A DNA stretch of 64,000 nucleotides from Chloroflexota bacterium (GTDB taxonomy: Bacteria > Chloroflexota > Anaerolineae > Anaerolineales > Anaerolineaceae): assembly GCA_012797815.1 (NCBI GenBank), contig JAAZOK010000171.1, positions 1-64,000 on the forward strand. Direction: 5' to 3'. Shown in pieces: positions 52,841-61,168 of the stretch. The position numbers and the translations under genes are program-made. The notes beneath the pieces were generated by a model. The model saw only the letters and a list, made by a program, of their open reading frames with translations, was not told where the DNA came from and ran no database searches. The first letter of the stretch is position 1. Each line of letters opens with the position of its first letter.

Positions 52841-54459
52841 TGGATATGGCATTGATAGATAAATTGAAGAGTTTTAAGATAACACCTGATCGTGCATTCT
52901 ATCACCCGGGTGAAGTTGTGCGTCTTATCGTTTCTGTTGAGGCTTCAAAGGCAATGGATCTGGATCTTGATGTAAAAATTTATCGTGGGCTTGAATTAAT
53001 CGAAACGATAAATCGAACCTGGAATATAGGTGTTGGGCAGAATCAACTTTACTTACTATGGCAGCCAGATCGAGAAAATCCGGTAGGATATGGGGTTGAT
53101 GCTTCCTTAAGCGAAAGCGATGGAAAGAGCGACGCTATTTCTTGCCAGACTGCTTTTGATGTTCTCATTGATTGGACGGTTTTCCCGCGGTATGGCTTTG
53201 TTAGTGATTTTTCTCCTTCTCGAGCGAATGTTGAAGAAACCATCGAGACACTTAACCAATTTCACTTGAACGGATTGCAGTTCTATGACTGGCTGTATCG
53301 TCACGAAATGCTGATTCCGCCTAAAGCAGAATTTGTTGACCCTTTGGATCGACCGCTCTCACTGAAAATAATAAAGGAATTGATTAATGCTGCCCATAAA
53401 TATGGCATGAAGGCGACGCCGTATTTAGCGGTTTATGCTGCCTCGATTCCTTTCTGGAAATCGCATCCTGATTGGGTGCTCTATGATCAGGACCATCATC
53501 CGATTCCTTTTGGAAATGAGTATCTGGGAATTATGAATCCGGTGGGTGGGGGCGAGTGGAGTGAACATTTGCTCAAAGAGTGCGACTACGTTTTGACGCA
53601 ACTACCTTTTGATGGATTGCATATTGATCAGTACGGTGATCCAAAAAGCGGTTATGATGCCAATGGTTTGCCTGTGGATATCCCCAGTGCGTTTGCTGCT
53701 TTCATCAATGCTGCTGTCCAACAGAATCCAGATGTGCCGGTGGTATTCAATGCAGTGGGTAACTGGCCTATTGAAACTTTAGCGAAAACCCCCGTGGCTT
53801 TTAATTACATCGAAATCTGGCCTCCCAAAACCCGCTATATGGATGTTGCTGAAATTGTTCGCAATGCGCGCAGGCTTTCCGGACAGAAACCGGTGGTCAT
53901 TGCCCTTTATCTTCATGCAATTAATCCTATTAATAACCTTCTGGCTGACGCCATGATTTTTTCGGCTGGCGGAACACGCATCGAATTGGGAGAGAATGGT
54001 AGATTGCTTTCGGACCCATATTTCCCCAAGCATGAAGCAATGGATACAAGTTTAAGTGAGCGTCTGCGGCGGCAACTTGAATTGATCATTCGCTATGAAG
54101 AATGGATCAGCCCATTGATCGAAGAGAGCGATTTAGCGCCTGTAAAAGGACCGGAGGGAATTGAACATTTCTTTAGAAAGACGGAAAAAGGTTATTCCTT
54201 ATGTCAGGTAAATCTTGGCAGCTTACAACCTTTGCATTGGAATGAGGAGCATCCGAGCCCTGAGGCTAAACGAAATTTCACGCTGGAAATACAATTGGAG
54301 GAGCCAATTGAGCATATCTGGCTGGTTTCACCCGACCATGCCTCGCTTTCTCCGGTTCCTGTAGAATTCGAATCTATCTCGAACAAAGTGATTATAAAGG
54401 TTCCATCGCTTGAAATATGGAATGTTCTCTTTTTTGAGATGAAGAAGACAAAACGTTAA
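52840..54459 (+). CDS. GH66 dextranase/cycloisomaltooligosaccharide glucanotransferase-like enzyme
   Basis: 539 residues, without a signal peptide. N-terminal beta domain (about 15-110), then a GH66-type barrel (about 115-440): PRYGFVSDFSP, LQFYDWLYRHEMLIPP, GLHIDQYGDPK (candidate nucleophile Asp) and NYIEIWPPK (candidate acid/base Glu), then a C-terminal beta domain. GH66 enzymes cut or cyclise alpha-1,6-glucans and are usually secreted and longer. The short, signal-less form suggests action on imported oligosaccharides. The start may be 52840 (TAATG overlap) or 52846 (better SD spacing). Confidence 0.82.
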   Translation: MDMALIDKLKSFKITPDRAFYHPGEVVRLIVSVEASKAMDLDLDVKIYRGLELIETINRTWNIGVGQNQLYLLWQPDRENPVGYGVDASLSESDGKSDAISCQTAFDVLIDWTVFPRYGFVSDFSPSRANVEETIETLNQFHLNGLQFYDWLYRHEMLIPPKAEFVDPLDRPLSLKIIKELINAAHKYGMKATPYLAVYAASIPFWKSHPDWVLYDQDHHPIPFGNEYLGIMNPVGGGEWSEHLLKECDYVLTQLPFDGLHIDQYGDPKSGYDANGLPVDIPSAFAAFINAAVQQNPDVPVVFNAVGNWPIETLAKTPVAFNYIEIWPPKTRYMDVAEIVRNARRLSGQKPVVIALYLHAINPINNLLADAMIFSAGGTRIELGENGRLLSDPYFPKHEAMDTSLSERLRRQLELIIRYEEWISPLIEESDLAPVKGPEGIEHFFRKTEKGYSLCQVNLGSLQPLHWNEEHPSPEAKRNFTLEIQLEEPIEHIWLVSPDHASLSPVPVEFESISNKVIIKVPSLEIWNVLFFEMKKTKR

Positions 54460-54486
54460 TCGTTTTTATGTAGGAGCAGGTACTTG

Positions 54487-55629
54487 ATGGATTGTTATCG
54501 TCGAAGCATCGAAGTGATTTTACAAAACCAACACAGCAGTGGTTCGTATGTTGCCAGCCCGAATTTTCCAACTTACCATTATTGTTGGTTGCGCGATGGC
54601 AGTTTTATTGCCCACGCTATGGATAGAGCGGGAGAATTTACCAGTGCTGAAGCATTTTACCGCTGGGTGGGACGTACCATCCAAAAGTATGGCGATAAAG
54701 TAGAGGATATCAGACAGCGTTTAGATTCTGGTTTGCCTTTTGGCAAGGATGATGTGCTGCATACACGCTATACATTGGATGGTGAGGAAGTGACAGTGGA
54801 CAGTGCCTGGGGAAATTTTCAAATTGATGGGTACGGCACATGGTTGTGGGCATTGGCAGAGCATGTCCGGTTCAGTGGAAATGCTGTTCTGTTAAAAGAC
54901 CTGATTGAACCAATTCGTATTACTCTGCAATATCTGGATCTTGTCTGGCAACTCCCGAATTATGATTGCTGGGAAGAACACCCAGAATATCTTCATTTAT
55001 ATTCGTTGACAACCGTGTTTGCCGGGTTTAATTCTATAGCTTGCCTGCAGGAAAAAGGCTTGATCCCCGAGAGCGGAATTCCTTTGCGCAAGAAGGCAGA
55101 GCAAATAAAGGAATTTTTACTGAAATATGCTGTTTTTGATGGGAAAATGGTGAAACATATCTGGCCAGCCCGCAATGCAAAACCTCCCCAACCAATTCCT
55201 CAAAGTGGAGTGGATGCCAGCTTAATCGGTATAGCTGTTCCATATCGAGTTCTGACATTGGATGATCCATTGGTAAAAAAAACAATTCAAACCATTGAAT
55301 CCGATTTGCTCCGGCCAGGTGGAGGAGTATATCGTTATAAAGCTGATGTTTATTATGGGGGAGGCGAATGGATCCTCTTAACTGCCTGGTTAGGTTGGTA
55401 CTATGTTCAGATTGGCAAAATAGACGAAGCAAAGAAACTGATCGCATGGATCGAATCTCAAGCCAGTGGTGAGGGCTTTTTGCCTGAACAGGTGAATAGT
55501 CATACCCTTTCGCCAGAACACTATGAACCATGGTTGAGGAAATGGGGACCGGTCGCATCACCGCTGCTGTGGTCTCATGCGATGTATATCATCCTTATTA
55601 ATGAAATAAAACAGACACAGGCGAAATAA
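54487..55629 (+). CDS. GH15-like glucoamylase/glucodextranase-type hydrolase
   Basis: 380 residues with the alpha/alpha six-barrel of GH15. Landmarks: YHYCWLRDGSFIAHAMDRAG, SAWGNFQIDGYGTWLWALAEH and ASGEGFLPEQVNSH late in the protein, where the catalytic Glu of GH15 is expected (PEQ). No N-terminal beta domain of bacterial glucoamylases and no signal peptide. It starts 28 bp after GH66 with AGGAG upstream of the ATG. It probably releases glucose from oligosaccharides, preferring alpha-1,6 if the locus handles dextran. Confidence 0.82.
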   Translation: MDCYRRSIEVILQNQHSSGSYVASPNFPTYHYCWLRDGSFIAHAMDRAGEFTSAEAFYRWVGRTIQKYGDKVEDIRQRLDSGLPFGKDDVLHTRYTLDGEEVTVDSAWGNFQIDGYGTWLWALAEHVRFSGNAVLLKDLIEPIRITLQYLDLVWQLPNYDCWEEHPEYLHLYSLTTVFAGFNSIACLQEKGLIPESGIPLRKKAEQIKEFLLKYAVFDGKMVKHIWPARNAKPPQPIPQSGVDASLIGIAVPYRVLTLDDPLVKKTIQTIESDLLRPGGGVYRYKADVYYGGGEWILLTAWLGWYYVQIGKIDEAKKLIAWIESQASGEGFLPEQVNSHTLSPEHYEPWLRKWGPVASPLLWSHAMYIILINEIKQTQAK

Positions 55630-56098
55630 GGGAATTATTGAAAAAGCAATTATCACGGTTAAACATGAAATTCTGGGTGAACAGCATCCTATAAAAAACT
55701 CCCATAGAAGCGTATTCCTCCGTTAGAAAGAGGAAAGCCAAGCCATCAAAATAGAAAGTATCGATGTCCATGGATAAAAGTTCGGCGCGCACGAAAATGA
55801 CAAGTTCTTATAGGGTTAAGCCATGACTCCACTCTCTGCATGAATCACTGTGTTACAATCAAGTTGCAATGAATTGAGCAGTATATCTATTGGTAATATT
55901 TGAAACGTAATGGGTTTCATCCAATGAATACATTGGTTTCAAACAGAAAAGGGACACTACCTTTAATCTAATCGAGGTTTCCCATTCCATTTCTTCTCTC
56001 AACAAAATTGTAGTGTGTGAAATAATTTAGCCTGTGGTATCGCCTGTTTGATGCGGCGGTGTTTGGGATGCTTACGAATGATAATGTGATTGGAAAAA
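55630..56098. other. Intergenic region with nested inverted repeats
   Basis: No gene supported on either strand over about 470 bp. The main structure is an inverted repeat TTTGAAAC (55899-55906) / GTTTCAAA (55936-55943) enclosing a second hairpin CCAATG-AATA-CATTGG (55921-55936). Neither is followed by a T-tract. The glucan locus ends here, and the ATP-grasp gene begins with a weak start signal. Confidence 0.5.
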
Positions 56099-57061
56099 AT
56101 GCAAATAGTATTAATAAAATCTTTTACGGATAAAGCCTGGCGCAGCCCGCAGACGTATGCCTTGATCGAAGCCAGTCTGCGAAAAAAATGGCGGGTGAAA
56201 ACTATTCATCCGCGTAATGCCGCTATGTTGAAAAGGAAACTTCGAAGATTCAAAGCAAAGGATGAAGACCTGTTCGTTTTCAATATTGCGGAATTTATAA
56301 ATGAGGATAAAAAAAGGGGCTTTATACCCCAGATCTTGGATGAAATGCAACTGCCCCACCTTGGTTCCGATCTGCATGCCAGCCGAGCTGGGCTGGATAA
56401 AGCCATGGCTAAGGATCTGTTTTTAGAAAATGATGTTCCCACCCCACCTTTTTTTGTGGTAGATGAAGCGATGCAGCAGGTCGAGAAAGCTGCGCAGAAA
56501 ATTGGATATCCCTTGATCGTAAAACCGTTGCATGAAGGCGGGCACATCGGTATTGACGAAAGTTCGATCGTTGATAATGGAACTGAATTGCATGGAGCGG
56601 TTACTCGTGTATTGCATGAATATGAGCAGCCCGCACTGGTAGAGGATTATATTGTTCCGAATGACATGCGCGAATTCAGTGTGGGAATTATTGAAGGGAA
56701 GACAAATATGTTTACCCCGATTGAAATTGATTATGCCGCCATGGACACAGACACTGAAATTCTAAGCTATGAGATGGCACAAAATGACCTGGAGGAGATC
56801 AAATTAATAACAGATCCGGAGGTCAAGAAAAAAGTCAATCAACTGGCACAGGGAGCATTTGACGCAGTCGGCGCCCGCGATTACAGCCGGGTCGATATTC
56901 GCATGAACAAAACCGGTTATTTCGTGCTCGAGATCAATACCATGCCGGGCTTGGGTCCGCATAGTTTTTTGCCACAAGCAGCGGAAGAAATCTATGGTAT
57001 GAACTATGAAGAGCTGATCCAGTATCTTACAGATCATGCCCTGCGGCACAGTTTGAACTAG
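56099..57061 (+). CDS. D-alanine--D-alanine ligase-like ATP-grasp protein
   Basis: 320 residues with an ATP-grasp fold. Features: Asp-rich pre-ATP-grasp region, KPLHEGGHIGIDESSIV (ATP-binding lysine and loop), VEDYI, RVDIRMNKTGYFVLEINTMPGLG (Mg and catalytic Asn). The family signature RxDfxxd...EiNTxPG is intact. The Ddl-specific N-terminal motif is not as clear, so dipeptide ligase or another carboxylate-amine ligase is possible. The ATG at 56099 follows GGAAAAA; a TTG three codons earlier is an alternative. It is convergent with an MccF-like peptidase. Confidence 0.8.
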   Translation: MQIVLIKSFTDKAWRSPQTYALIEASLRKKWRVKTIHPRNAAMLKRKLRRFKAKDEDLFVFNIAEFINEDKKRGFIPQILDEMQLPHLGSDLHASRAGLDKAMAKDLFLENDVPTPPFFVVDEAMQQVEKAAQKIGYPLIVKPLHEGGHIGIDESSIVDNGTELHGAVTRVLHEYEQPALVEDYIVPNDMREFSVGIIEGKTNMFTPIEIDYAAMDTDTEILSYEMAQNDLEEIKLITDPEVKKKVNQLAQGAFDAVGARDYSRVDIRMNKTGYFVLEINTMPGLGPHSFLPQAAEEIYGMNYEELIQYLTDHALRHSLN

Positions 57062-57084
57062 AAACCTCGATTTAAGATCATATT

Positions 57085-58149
57085 TCAGTTGATCGGGACC
57101 GGTGCCGGCCTGGTGACACAGCATTCAAGGATTGAAAAGTTTTTTTGTGTGCTGTCTATTTCTGCAATCGCACCGTAAGGTAATATGAACATGGGATCGC
57201 TGTGACCAAAATCCATCTGAGTGATGATGGGGAGTTCATCTAATCCTTGCTCATCTCGTACCACTTCTAAAAGAGTTTCATCGTATTGTTTAAAATCAGC
57301 AACGGGTATATTTCCTCCCGGGCGCCCCACGATTATTCCGGTCAGGACGGATAGAATGCCCATGGCTGCCAGTGCCCGCAACCCCCTTTTTATGATCGAT
57401 GGAGAAGGTGCTTCCTCAGATGTCTCCAGAAAGAGAATGGCGCCTCGCCATTGTTCCAGCCCGGGGAAGAAATCCGTCCCGCGCAACCAGTCCAGCACTT
57501 CAAAACAGCCGCCCAGCAGGTGCCCCCGGTGAATTCCTTTTCCTTGCAGGAATTTCCAACCACTGCATGGTTGTAGGGTCCTCTTGCGTTGTTGATTTTC
57601 CGGTATTCCCCATTCCAGATGCTCGGAGGTCCAACCGTCCTGATTGGGTTGGATCTTTCCGATCGGATCGCAGGAGAAAAGCGTTCTTTTAACCGAGGCG
57701 CTCATATAGGGAAATAGACCACCGTTCTCTGCAAATCCCGCCATGATGGATGGTCCATAAAATGAGCACAGACCTGCTTTAAAGCAAGCCAGATGGGTGG
57801 TAGTCGTATCTGAATATCCCATGAATATCTTGGGGTGGCTGCGTATTATTTCCAGATCAAGGTAGGGTAGGATGCGGATAGAATCATCTCCGCCGATGGT
57901 TGAAATGATGGCTTTGATGGAGGGGTCACAGAATGCCTGCATCAGGTCATCTGCTCTGGCTTGGGGATGTTGAGAGAGCCATTCCGCATCTTTGAGGGTG
58001 TGAGGCATCTCTACTACATGGACGGAAAACTCTTCCTCTAATTGTTGTTTACCTGCCTGGTAACGGTTTGGGAAGGTTGCTGCACCGCCCCAGGACAATG
58101 CGACGCTGGCAAGGATGTCTCCCTTATGCAGACAAACAGGTTTTATCAT
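57085..58149 (-). CDS. S66 family peptidase (LD-carboxypeptidase/MccF-like)
   Basis: 354 residues of the S66 serine peptidase family. The catalytic Ser is in MGYSDTTTTH, the Glu in LETSEEAPS and the His in DFGHSDPM. MccF-type enzymes cleave peptide-nucleotides or murein peptides and confer immunity; LdcA-type ones trim cell-wall tetrapeptides. The length and loop are closer to MccF. No signal peptide. It is convergent with the Ddl-like gene 24 bp away. Confidence 0.88.
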   Translation of the reverse strand: MIKPVCLHKGDILASVALSWGGAATFPNRYQAGKQQLEEEFSVHVVEMPHTLKDAEWLSQHPQARADDLMQAFCDPSIKAIISTIGGDDSIRILPYLDLEIIRSHPKIFMGYSDTTTTHLACFKAGLCSFYGPSIMAGFAENGGLFPYMSASVKRTLFSCDPIGKIQPNQDGWTSEHLEWGIPENQQRKRTLQPCSGWKFLQGKGIHRGHLLGGCFEVLDWLRGTDFFPGLEQWRGAILFLETSEEAPSPSIIKRGLRALAAMGILSVLTGIIVGRPGGNIPVADFKQYDETLLEVVRDEQGLDELPIITQMDFGHSDPMFILPYGAIAEIDSTQKNFSILECCVTRPAPVPIN

Positions 58150-58247
58150 CTTTTTCTCCGGTACAAAGGGATTATAAGATGTATCGGGTTTCTTATGTTT
58201 CCTGAAAATGATAATTTTGAAACAAACGGAACAGCCCTATCTATTCA

Positions 58248-59198
58248 TCAGCGAAGGTGGTTCATGATCATGCGCGCGGCAGAGTCATCGGTGACCAGAA
58301 TTTTCATGTAGTGCCCTTGGAGGGCAGCGCGAATGGAGCTGGCTTTGTTTTCTCCACCTGCCACGGCGATCATGTATGGTATCTCGCGCTGTAAATGCAA
58401 CCCCAATCCGATCACCCGTTCGTTCATTTCTGTGTTGATGATCTCTCCGTCTTTGCCATAGAAATATGCACCCATGTGACCGACGGCACCCTGCCTGCGC
58501 AGATCAGCCCATTCGCGATTGGAGATGTAGTTGATCCAGATCGGGCTGGGAGTATCTTCGTTCATCCCCCCGATCCCGCACAACCCGATACGGGCAGATT
58601 GAGATAATTTGATGGTCTCTTGAAAACGGATCTGGTTGACCAGTGATTCTTTGGCGATCTTATCGCTCACCACCAGTGGAGCCAGCAGGTAGCGATATTT
58701 CCCGCCATACTTGTCACTCAGTAAACGAACCAGGTCGGGTCCGTCGATGAAAGGGTTTTCCACTCCCAGCGCTCCGATCATTTGCACCACCGTGATGTTC
58801 AATTTCCGTTCAGGATGCAGCGCTTGAATGGTGCTGGCAACTGTTCTACCATATGAACAGGAGATGATGTCTCCATCCACGATCAGGGAATCAAGGTATT
58901 CGGCGGCAAAGAATCCCAACCCCTTCAATACTTCTTCGATTTTCTGGTTATATGATTTTAAAACGCGCACTTCTTTAAGATCAAAATTCTTTTGAAATTC
59001 TTCTTCCAGTGTGTAATCGCGCTCAAAGGGGTAGTTTAATTTAATATCGACGATCCCACATTCGCGCGCTTCTTTTAGTAGTCGCGAAACAGTAGGGCGC
59101 GAAGAATGGATGATCAGCCCGATCTCTGCTTGAGTTTTGCCCTGCTCATAATAAAGTTTGGCTACCTGAAAAAGCAAATCATTATATTCTTTCGACAT
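58248..59198 (-). CDS. SorC/DeoR family transcriptional regulator
   Basis: 316 residues: N-terminal helix-turn-helix (about 18-50, KTQAEIGLIIHSSRPTVSRLLKEAR) and a C-terminal sugar-phosphate-binding SorC domain (about 60-316), with CSYGRTVASTIQAL and AVAGGENKASSIRAALQG landmarks. It follows the HAD gene by 14 bp on the same strand and faces the divergent PTS operon, so it likely controls it with a sugar phosphate as ligand. Confidence 0.92.
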   Translation of the reverse strand: MSKEYNDLLFQVAKLYYEQGKTQAEIGLIIHSSRPTVSRLLKEARECGIVDIKLNYPFERDYTLEEEFQKNFDLKEVRVLKSYNQKIEEVLKGLGFFAAEYLDSLIVDGDIISCSYGRTVASTIQALHPERKLNITVVQMIGALGVENPFIDGPDLVRLLSDKYGGKYRYLLAPLVVSDKIAKESLVNQIRFQETIKLSQSARIGLCGIGGMNEDTPSPIWINYISNREWADLRRQGAVGHMGAYFYGKDGEIINTEMNERVIGLGLHLQREIPYMIAVAGGENKASSIRAALQGHYMKILVTDDSAARMIMNHLR

Positions 59199-59212
59199 TG
59201 TTCATCCTGCTT

Positions 59213-59881
59213 TCATCTCTTATTCAAGATTGTTGAAATGGTTGCGATGGTCAGATCTGCAACAGCCCCTACTACCACATCTGCACGGGCGAGTTTTTCG
59301 GGTGGGTGGGTGCTGGCGATGGCGACACACTTCATTCCGGCTTTTTTTGCACCTTCGATGCCCAGAATGCTATCTTCAATTACCAGGCAGTTGGCAGGTC
59401 GTAGCTTCAGTGCTGTTGCTGCTGCCAGGTAAGCTTCTGGATTGCGCTTGCTTGCCATCTTTGCCGTGGAAATGATCTGGTCAAAGTAAGGGCGTAGCGT
59501 ACTCAACTGCATGACCGTTGCGATATTTTCCACCGGAGCTGATGACGCAATGGCTTGTTTAAAGCCAACTGCCTGGCAATCCTTCAATATTTCAATGACT
59601 CCCTGATATAGCTTGAAATCCTTTTTAAGGGTGTTCCGATAGATCTCTTCCTTTTGCCGGGAGATCGCCTCTAATGTGCTCCGGTCAAGTTTTTCTCCAA
59701 AGATTTCAGAAAGCAAAGAATCGTTGTTTATCCCGAATGTATCGTCGAAATATTGTCTGGTGAAATCTACTTTGTAAGGAGAGAGCGCTTGTTGCCAGGC
59801 ATGGAAATGGGCATCGGCGGTATCGACCAGCACACCATCCATATCCCAAATGATTCCAACAGTATTCAGTGCATCTGTCAT
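59213..59881 (-). CDS. HAD family phosphatase/beta-phosphoglucomutase-like
   Basis: 222 residues: WDMDGVLVDTADAHFHAW (motif I with the nucleophile Asp and the general acid Asp), SSAPVEN (motif II), KRNPEAYLAAATAL (motif III Lys) and VIEDSILGIEGAKKAGMK (motif IV). The cap is helical (about 18-85), as in beta-phosphoglucomutase. First gene of a two-gene unit with sorC; could act on a sugar phosphate of the PTS pathway. Confidence 0.88.
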   Translation of the reverse strand: MTDALNTVGIIWDMDGVLVDTADAHFHAWQQALSPYKVDFTRQYFDDTFGINNDSLLSEIFGEKLDRSTLEAISRQKEEIYRNTLKKDFKLYQGVIEILKDCQAVGFKQAIASSAPVENIATVMQLSTLRPYFDQIISTAKMASKRNPEAYLAAATALKLRPANCLVIEDSILGIEGAKKAGMKCVAIASTHPPEKLARADVVVGAVADLTIATISTILNKR

Positions 59882-60036
59882 TCAATCATCTTCTTCTTCC
59901 GGTATTTTGTAATACAAAACTTAACGAAACGATCCGTGATCCTGAAATCCATTTATACACATTGTATTCAAAGATTTCAGCAGTGCCTATAAGCTTCGCC
60001 TTTTCGTGCACATATGTTCAATTATATGAAATTGTG

Positions 60037-60065
60037 TTGAATTAAGCAACCAAAAAAAATAAAAT
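60037..60065 (+). promoter_or_regulatory. Promoter of the PTS operon
   Basis: TTGAAT (60037-60042), a 17-bp spacer and TAAAAT (60060-60065), about 50 bp upstream of the phosphotriesterase-like start. The -35 lies in the right arm of an imperfect inverted repeat (TTCAA at 60017-60021 and TTGAA at 60037-60041), which may be the SorC operator. Confidence 0.55.
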
Positions 60066-60115
60066 TGTAAAGATTAGATTTTTATTAACAAAATAAGATA
60101 AGAAGGAAAATTCAA

Positions 60116-61081
60116 ATGGCTTTTATTCGTACTATTCATGGTGATATCAATGCAAAAGAAATGGGGGTAACCAATACCCATGAGCATTTGATTCGAATTG
60201 GCGGAGGGGAGGTGGCATTGCATGGAGAAGATATGCGCCTGCCTTTCGTTGATAAAGCAGTTGAAGAGGTAAAACGCTTTCAAGCAGCAGGAGGGAAAAC
60301 TATTGTCGATTGCAATCCCATCGGCGTTGGTAGAGACATTGTCAAATTGCTGGAAGTAAATGAACAGGTTCCCGATGTGAATCTGATCGTTACAACCGGA
60401 TTCCATTACTCACAGGTTTACGATAGAACGGTGCATTGGGTGGTGCGTTATTCGGTGGAAGAGATCGCTGATCTGCTCATCGCCGAGATCGAAGAGGGTA
60501 TTGATGAACATGATTACATGGGTCCAATCGTAAAGCGCAGCAAAGCCAAAGCAGGTTGTATTAAAGTCGGCACATCCTATGGCATGATCACTCCCTTCGA
60601 AGAAAAAGAGATAAAAGCAGCTGCCATTGCTGCCAAAGAAACCGGTGCGGTGATCAATACGCATACCACACACGGCACGATGGCGTTAGAACAGGTGCAA
60701 TGGTTCCTCAAACTGGGTGTCAACCCCGAACAAATTCTAATCGGACATGTGCAGCGCATCCCGGATGCCTGGTATCACAAAAAGATTGCCGCTCTGGGCG
60801 CCAGTTTCAGCTATGACGGCGGTTACCGTGTAAAGTATTGGCCAGACCGTTTCCGGGTTGAACTGATCCAGGAAATGATCAAAGCCGGTTATCAAAAACA
60901 TATTACTCTTTCTACCGATTCGGGGAAAAAATCCTATCAAAAAGCGTACGGTGCCGGAACGGGTGTGGATTATGACCTGGTGGAATTTGTGCCGCGCCTG
61001 CGCGAAGAAGGAGTATCGGAAAGTGCGCTTGAAGATATTTTGGTAAATAATCCAGCGCGATTATTCACGCTAAAGAAATAA
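60116..61081 (+). CDS. Phosphotriesterase-family hydrolase, candidate phospho-lactonase
   Basis: 321 residues of the amidohydrolase PTE family. Metal ligands: THEHL near the N-terminus, the carboxylated Lys in CIKVGTSYG, NTHTTHG and IGHVQR, and the fifth Asp in LSTDSG. Characterised members of this subgroup hydrolyse furanose lactone 5-phosphates; others are true phosphotriesterases or acylhomoserine lactonases. The start of an ascorbate-type PTS operon suggests lactonase, taking the place of UlaG. Ribosome site AAGGA. Confidence 0.85.
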   Translation: MAFIRTIHGDINAKEMGVTNTHEHLIRIGGGEVALHGEDMRLPFVDKAVEEVKRFQAAGGKTIVDCNPIGVGRDIVKLLEVNEQVPDVNLIVTTGFHYSQVYDRTVHWVVRYSVEEIADLLIAEIEEGIDEHDYMGPIVKRSKAKAGCIKVGTSYGMITPFEEKEIKAAAIAAKETGAVINTHTTHGTMALEQVQWFLKLGVNPEQILIGHVQRIPDAWYHKKIAALGASFSYDGGYRVKYWPDRFRVELIQEMIKAGYQKHITLSTDSGKKSYQKAYGAGTGVDYDLVEFVPRLREEGVSESALEDILVNNPARLFTLKK

Positions 61082-61168
61082 GCAAAGGAGGAGGTGTCGT
61101 ATTATTAAAAATTATGTGTTGTTTAAGAAACTCTGTTTTTAATTTATAAATAAACTGGAGAATTTTTG

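Noticed and set aside
55598-55792. Minus-strand frame of 64 codons
   Set aside because: Overlaps the GH15-like gene end, has no ribosome site and shows no domain; judged chance.
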